Below are positions 5,591-7,321 of a stretch of DNA of 7,321 bases, one piece after another (position 1 is the stretch's first letter; every line of letters begins with the position of its first letter). The position numbers were made by a program, and so were the translations under genes. The notes under the pieces are model-generated. The model was not told the origin of the DNA. It saw nothing but the letters and a program-made list of their open reading frames with translations, and did not search any database. This DNA is from Paracoccaceae bacterium. GTDB lineage: Bacteria > Pseudomonadota > Alphaproteobacteria > Rhodobacterales > Rhodobacteraceae. The stretch is taken from positions 1-7,321 of the forward strand of contig JALQTL010000440.1 in assembly GCA_023260935.1 (NCBI GenBank). The letters run 5' to 3'.

Positions 5591-5659
5591 CTGCTTGTAA
5601 GAAAAACGACTGGAAGCGCAAGACACTTGCAGCAGGTTCAGCACTGATTTTCCAGATTT

Positions 5660-5735
5660 TGGCAGGGGCAGCAGGGATCGAACCCGCGACCTACGGTTTT
5701 GGAGACCGTCGCTCTACCAGCTGAGCTATACCCCT
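5660..5735 (-). tRNA. tRNA-Trp (anticodon CCA)
   Basis: The 76-base tRNA includes an encoded CCA end. The acceptor arms AGGGGTA and TGCCCCT pair with one G-U, followed by discriminator G and CCA. The D arm is GCTC-AGCTGGTA-GAGC. The anticodon arm ACGGT-CTCCAAA-ACCGT puts CCA at positions 34-36, reading the UGG tryptophan codon. The T arm is GCGGG-TTCGATC-CCTGC. A promoter lies just upstream, and in alphaproteobacteria this tRNA commonly sits between tuf and secE. Confidence 0.98.
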
Positions 5736-5746
5736 ACGCGGTGCAC

Positions 5747-5775
5747 GGGTTACGGCAGTTGCACGGTGAGGTCAA
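5747..5775 (-). promoter_or_regulatory. promoter of tRNA-Trp (and perhaps secE)
   Basis: TTGACC (5770-5775), a 17-base spacer and TAACCC (5747-5752) form a housekeeping-type promoter of the kind seen in Rhodobacterales, whose -10 boxes are often TAnCnn. The expected start site lies only a few bases before the first base of the tRNA at 5735. Confidence 0.7.
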
Positions 5776-5817
5776 GGGCTTCTGTAGGCCTTTCCCTCAC
5801 CCGCGCCACCAATGCGT

Positions 5818-5847
5818 AAACCCGCCCGGCTGAAGCGTCAGATCCGG
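5818..5847 (-). terminator. possible weak terminator after the phnA-like gene
   Basis: CCGG-AT-CTGA, loop CGCT, TCAG-CCGG form an eight-pair stem with a two-base bulge shortly after the stop codon, followed by GCGGGTTT. The T tract is only three bases, so termination would be inefficient. Confidence 0.3.
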
Positions 5848-5854
5848 CTTCCGG

Positions 5855-6382
5855 TCAGGTGGATTTCTTCACGAACTGGCACAGGATCACGATCTGCTGG
5901 CCATTCACCCGGCCCTCGATCTGGCTGGCGTTATCCGGCACCAGACGGATACTCCGCACCGCCGTGCCGCGCTTGGCAACCATGGAAGACCCTTTGACCG
6001 GCAAGTCCTTGATCAGCGTCACAGTATCGCCAGCCTGCAAAAGCGCACCGTTGCTGTCGCGATGTTCAAGGGCAGCCGGGCCAGTGCTACCCCCCGCACC
6101 TGCCATCGCGCGCTCCAGAACTTCCGGGGCCAGATAGGCGGTTTCCAGTTGTTCAACCGCCCATGCCTCGCCCGGCAGGGCCTGCAACAGCCGCCATGCG
6201 GCAATCTGCGTGGCCGCATCTTCAGACCAGATGGCATCGGAAAGGCAGCGCCATCGCGGCCCGGGCGCAAGGTCACCGGCAAGCCCCGCCGCACAGACAG
6301 GGCACAGCATCGCCACATCCTCGCCGGGCGGCAGGGCAACCGGGGCAGCCCCCGCCGCGGAACACAAGACACAAGAAGACAT
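5855..6382 (-). CDS. PhnA/YjdM-family zinc-ribbon protein
   Basis: This 175-residue protein has the PhnA (YjdM) C-terminal domain: DSNGALLQAGDTVTLIKDLP, then VKGSSMVAKRGTAVRSIRL and a GQQIVILCQFVKKS end. The N-terminus carries two cysteine pairs, C4-x2-C7 and C27-x2-C30, fitting a zinc ribbon. The middle segment RWRCLSDAIWSEDAATQIAAWRLLQAL is typical of the longer form of the family. The PhnA name comes from the E. coli phosphonate cluster; this family is not the phosphonoacetate hydrolase also called PhnA, and no reaction can be assigned. I start at ATG 6380-6382, with GAGGGG ten bases upstream; an in-frame TTG three codons earlier is too close to that site. The start lies 18 bases after the tuf terminator T tract, leaving no room for a normal promoter. 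No phosphonate genes are nearby. Confidence 0.9.
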   Translation of the reverse strand: MSSCVLCSAAGAAPVALPPGEDVAMLCPVCAAGLAGDLAPGPRWRCLSDAIWSEDAATQIAAWRLLQALPGEAWAVEQLETAYLAPEVLERAMAGAGGSTGPAALEHRDSNGALLQAGDTVTLIKDLPVKGSSMVAKRGTAVRSIRLVPDNASQIEGRVNGQQIVILCQFVKKST

Positions 6383-6400
6383 GGCAGGCAAACCCCTCGG

Positions 6401-6436
6401 AAAAAAGGAAAGGGCGCGCGGTTCAGCCGCGCGCCC
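6401..6436 (-). terminator. intrinsic terminator of tuf
   Basis: GGGCGCGCGG and CCGCGCGCCC pair perfectly over ten positions around CTGAA and are followed by TTTCCTTTTTT. It begins 28 bases past the tuf stop. The phnA-like ribosome binding site starts only about three bases after its T tract. Confidence 0.92.
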
Positions 6437-6464
6437 GATGATTACTGTCCCCGTTCAGGCCGGA

Positions 6465-7321
6465 TCAGGCGATGATCTTGGAGACGACGCCTGCGCCGAC
6501 GGTGCGGCCGCCTTCGCGGATGGCGAAGCGCAGCTTTTCTTCCATCGCGATCGGGGCGATCAGCTCGACCTCGAACTTCAGGTTGTCGCCCGGCATCACC
6601 ATCTCGGTGCCTTCCGGCAGCTGCACCATCCCCGTCACGTCGGTCGTGCGGAAATAGAACTGCGGACGGTAGTTCGCGAAGAACGGCGTGTGGCGGCCGC
6701 CTTCTTCCTTGGTCAGGATATAGGCTTCAGCCTCGAACTTCGTGTGCGGCTTCACCGAGCCGGGCTTGCACAGCACCTGGCCACGCTCGACGCCGTCACG
6801 GTCAACGCCGCGCAGCAGCGCGCCGATGTTGTCACCGGCTTCCCCACGATCCAGAAGCTTGCGGAACATTTCAACACCGGTGCAGACCGACTTCTTGGTG
6901 TCGCGGATACCCACGATCTCCACTTCGTCGCCGACGTTGATCACGCCACGCTCCACACGACCCGTCACAACCGTGCCGCGGCCCGAGATCGAGAACACGT
7001 CTTCGATCGGCATCAGGAACGGCTGGTCAACCGCACGCGCCGGGGTCGGAATGTATTCGTCAACCGCCTTCATCAGCGCGTGGATCGAATCCTCGCCAAT
7101 GTCCTTGCGCTCGCCGATCATCGCCTGGTGGGCCGAGCCCTTGATGATCGGGATATCGTCGCCGGGGTATTCGTAGGACGACAGAAGCTCGCGCACTTCC
7201 ATCTCCACCAGTTCCAGCAGTTCCTCGTCATCCACAAGGTCCACCTTGTTCATGTATACGACCATGTAGGGAATGCCCACCTGACGCCCCAGCAGGATGT
7301 GCTCGCGCGTCTGCGGCATCG
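6465..7321 (-). CDS. tuf: elongation factor Tu, C-terminal two-thirds
   Basis: EF-Tu delivers aminoacyl-tRNA to the ribosomal A site with GTP hydrolysis. The 5' end lies outside the window: the visible frame enters at 7321 and the first full codons read MPQTREHILLGRQ, an internal segment near residue 112 in E. coli numbering. P-loop and switch regions are therefore not seen. Present are the G4 motif NKVD, a G5 position reading GSAHQA where the usual form is SAL, domain II with SISGRGTVVTGRVERG, and domain III with GGRHTPFF, PQFYFRTTDVTG and RFAIREGGRTVGAGVV. The 284 visible residues end SKIIA. The adjacent strong terminator closes the transcription unit. Many alphaproteobacteria have two tuf copies; this is the one beside tRNA-Trp/secE. 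Confidence 0.98.
   Translation of the reverse strand, partial: MPQTREHILLGRQVGIPYMVVYMNKVDLVDDEELLELVEMEVRELLSSYEYPGDDIPIIKGSAHQAMIGERKDIGEDSIHALMKAVDEYIPTPARAVDQPFLMPIEDVFSISGRGTVVTGRVERGVINVGDEVEIVGIRDTKKSVCTGVEMFRKLLDRGEAGDNIGALLRGVDRDGVERGQVLCKPGSVKPHTKFEAEAYILTKEEGGRHTPFFANYRPQFYFRTTDVTGMVQLPEGTEMVMPGDNLKFEVELIAPIAMEEKLRFAIREGGRTVGAGVVSKIIA

Larger units (their letters stand above)
5199..5659. other. gene-free spacer between tRNA-Trp and secE
   Basis: I find no convincing gene in these 461 bases on either strand. The open frames are short, lack ribosome binding sites or family resemblance, or run antisense through the tRNA. On the minus strand there are two inverted repeats (listed separately), a smaller GGCGGC-CTTG-GTCGCC stem (5384-5399), a direct repeat of GTCCGGGG (plus strand, 5343 and 5356), and two TTGACG boxes (5549-5554 and 5406-5411), neither with a good -10 at 16-18 bases. 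It is probably the 3' trailer of the tRNA transcript plus the secE promoter/5' leader. Confidence 0.5.

Noticed and set aside
5326..5724. 132-codon plus-strand open frame in the tRNA-Trp/secE spacer
   Set aside because: It runs antisense into the tRNA-Trp gene, and the translated tRNA sequence makes up its C-terminus, so it cannot be taken as a gene.
7317..7319. ATG near the window end as the start of tuf
   Set aside because: It is the internal Met of the conserved MPQTREH segment; the frame continues to the window edge and EF-Tu needs about 110 more residues upstream.

Overview
The window is GC-rich bacterial chromosome. It carries the conserved translation/transcription cluster tuf - (phnA-like) - tRNA-Trp - secE - nusG - rplK - rplA - rplJ - rplL - rpoB, all on the minus strand, so transcription runs from high to low coordinates. 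The tuf / tRNA-Trp / secE order and the sequences of RpoB, L10, L11, NusG and EF-Tu point to an alphaproteobacterium, most likely of the Rhodobacterales (Rhodobacter/Paracoccus/Roseobacter relatives). The genus cannot be fixed from this window.

Layout in the direction of transcription. The 3' two-thirds of tuf (6465-7321, cut by the window edge) ends in a strong intrinsic terminator. A PhnA/YjdM-family zinc-ribbon gene (5855-6382) starts only a few bases after that terminator. A TTGACC-17-TAACCC promoter (5747-5775) sits directly before tRNA-Trp(CCA) (5660-5735). About 460 bp without a convincing gene follows, holding two good inverted repeats. Then come secE, an intrinsic terminator inside the secE-nusG gap, nusG, a 117-bp gap with a structured rplK leader, and the closely coupled rplK-rplA pair with a strong terminator. 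A 400-bp leader region with an L10-type autoregulatory RNA precedes rplJ (GTG start) and rplL. Another 245-bp gap with three hairpins leads to rpoB, of which the first 464 codons are present.

How the genes work together: EF-Tu and tRNA-Trp serve elongation. L11 and L1 build the GTPase-associated centre and the L1 stalk, and L10 plus L7/L12 form the factor-recruiting stalk. NusG links RNA polymerase to Rho or the ribosome, RpoB is the polymerase beta subunit, and SecE is part of the protein-export channel. The PhnA-like protein is the one accessory member, of unknown function.

The coding content is ordinary core genome. I see no mobile element, CRISPR array, defence system or new enzyme. What deserves a second look lies between the genes: a leader structure before rplK, the L10 leader and the hairpins around it, a terminator separating secE from nusG, the hairpins before rpoB, and the gene-free tRNA-Trp/secE spacer.
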